A stretch of 64,000 nucleotides of DNA from Nocardia nova (GTDB lineage Bacteria; Actinomycetota; Actinomycetes; Mycobacteriales; Mycobacteriaceae): positions 1-64,000 of the forward strand of contig NZ_PSZE01000009.1 in assembly GCF_002933465.1 (NCBI RefSeq), read 5' to 3'. This document shows, piece after piece, positions 63,351 through 64,000 of the stretch. A model generated the notes under the pieces. The model saw only the letters and a program-made list of their open reading frames with translations, was not told the origin of the DNA and made no database searches. The stretch's first letter is position 1; every line of letters starts with the position of its first letter. The position numbers and the translations under genes were made by a program.

Positions 63351-64000
63351 GTGGATCTACTGACCCCGCAGGATGCCACCAGGTTCTGGCTGTCGCGCCG
63401 AGCCTGCAACGACCTGTTCCTGCTCTATTGCTTCGACGAGGCCGGATGGTCCGCCGACGCGCTGCGGGCGGCGGTGATCGCGCGCAGCGCCGAAATCCCG
63501 GAGTTGCGCGTCCGTATCCGGGAGCACCGTTTCGCTTATCCGGCCTGGGAGCCTGCCGATCTCGACGAGGCGCAGATCGTCGTCCACACGCCCGAGGAGC
63601 CGCTGTGGACAACTGTGGAAGCATCGCTGGGTGAGATCCTGGCGCATTCGGTACCGGCGCGGCGATACGCCTGGCGTATCCATCTGTATCGCGGCATCCG
63701 GGACGCGCCGGGCGGGTCGGGGCCCGCACTCGTTGTGGTGCTGCAACTTTCGCATGCGCTGGCGGACGGACGACGGGCCGCGCATATCGCGCGCGAGTTG
63801 TTGCGGGGCCTGGACGCGGTAGCTCGGGCGGTCGCCGATCCGGATGGTGGTTCGGGTCGCGTCGGATCGCCTCACGGATCGATGGCCAACCGGCATCGCG
63901 GCAGAGCGCGAGTCCGGCTCTCCTCGACTGCGGAAACCCTTGCGGTCGAGGCGGTATCGCTTCTTTCGTTCCTGCCCGGCGTGGCACGCACGGTGCGGCG
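63351..64000 (+). CDS. Wax ester synthase/DGAT-like acyltransferase, N-terminal part
   Basis: The gene runs off the right edge. About 216 residues are visible, starting VDLLTPQDATRFWLSRRACN. The active-site motif of the WS/DGAT family (HHxxxDG) appears as LSHALADGRRAAH, where the first histidine is serine; the second, catalytic histidine is kept. PELRVRIREHRFAYPAWEP is also family-like. Such enzymes make wax esters or triacylglycerol, or are cell-envelope acyltransferases in mycolata. GTG 63351 is the likely start; GTG 63324 is an in-frame alternative. Confidence 0.7.
   Translation, partial: MDLLTPQDATRFWLSRRACNDLFLLYCFDEAGWSADALRAAVIARSAEIPELRVRIREHRFAYPAWEPADLDEAQIVVHTPEEPLWTTVEASLGEILAHSVPARRYAWRIHLYRGIRDAPGGSGPALVVVLQLSHALADGRRAAHIARELLRGLDAVARAVADPDGGSGRVGSPHGSMANRHRGRARVRLSSTAETLAVEAVSLLSFLPGVARTVR

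Overview
The window is high-GC actinobacterial DNA and most likely comes from a Nocardia or a close mycolic-acid-producing relative. It carries the galactan enzymes GlfT1 and GlfT2, the galactan ABC exporter Wzm/Wzt, the proteasome activator Bpa with its C-terminal GQYL tail, an antigen-85-like mycolyltransferase, MmpL transporters, an F420-type LLM oxidoreductase and a mycothiol-type maleylpyruvate isomerase fold protein. Gene order around glfT1-wzt-wzm-bpa, and around tyrA with a tadA-associated gene and tadA, matches what I recall of the M. tuberculosis Rv3777-Rv3783 and Rv3752c-Rv3754 neighbourhoods.

Layout. 1-15.9 kb is a cell-wall region: a secreted protein (partial), rmlB, a DUF2142 membrane protein, a GT2 glycosyltransferase, a GtrA protein, glfT2, an SDR, rsgA with a possible leader peptide, a proline-rich membrane protein, glfT1-wzt-wzm, bpa, a cysteine-desulfurase-like protein without the catalytic lysine, and a quinone oxidoreductase. 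16-19.3 kb holds MarR, a lipoprotein, and a divergent LysR/SDR pair. 19.3-22 kb is a 2.6-kb island in tRNA-Ser(UGA). It is bounded by a 57-bp direct repeat and holds one DUF262 restriction-type gene and an integrase fragment. 22-25.6 kb has a mycolyltransferase-like esterase, a HisC-type aminotransferase, a dienelactone-hydrolase-like protein, tRNA-Ser(GCU) and tRNA-Arg(ACG).

25.6-32.75 kb is a 7.1-kb island in tRNA-Arg, bounded by a 39-bp repeat. It is a decayed actinomycete integrative and conjugative element (AICE). Its tra, rep and int genes are each cut down, but the GntR regulator, its paired palindromic operators and the cargo are intact. The cargo is a methyltransferase-like gene and a convergent, overlapping pair: TcmP (three-Cys-motif partner) and a Gp37/Gp68 three-cysteine protein. 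This pair is the best candidate here for a poorly described system.

32.8-40 kb has an XRE regulator facing a two-gene operon whose 104-aa product is a paralogue of a gene inside the AICE, then a maleylpyruvate isomerase-like protein, a phytase-like esterase lipoprotein, a DUF998 membrane protein, and vsr with a C5 DNA methyltransferase. 40-48 kb has a heteromeric ABC exporter, a glycolipid-binding-like protein, tyrA, a tadA-associated gene and tadA, tRNA-Ser(CGA) beside an integrase fragment, and an LLM oxidoreductase. 48-58 kb has two tandem MmpL genes facing a TetR gene with a palindromic operator, an Rrf2 regulator, and a second heteromeric ABC exporter. The two genes of that exporter are separated by two tandem 74-bp repeats, each encoding a start/stop-overlapping mini-ORF. 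58-64 kb has a queuosine group (tgt, a YhhQ-type transporter, gluQRS), DUF4190, DUF309 and DUF397 proteins, a 6 x 15-bp tandem repeat, and the start of a wax-ester-synthase-like acyltransferase.

All calls come from reading the sequence and from family knowledge. No database search was run.
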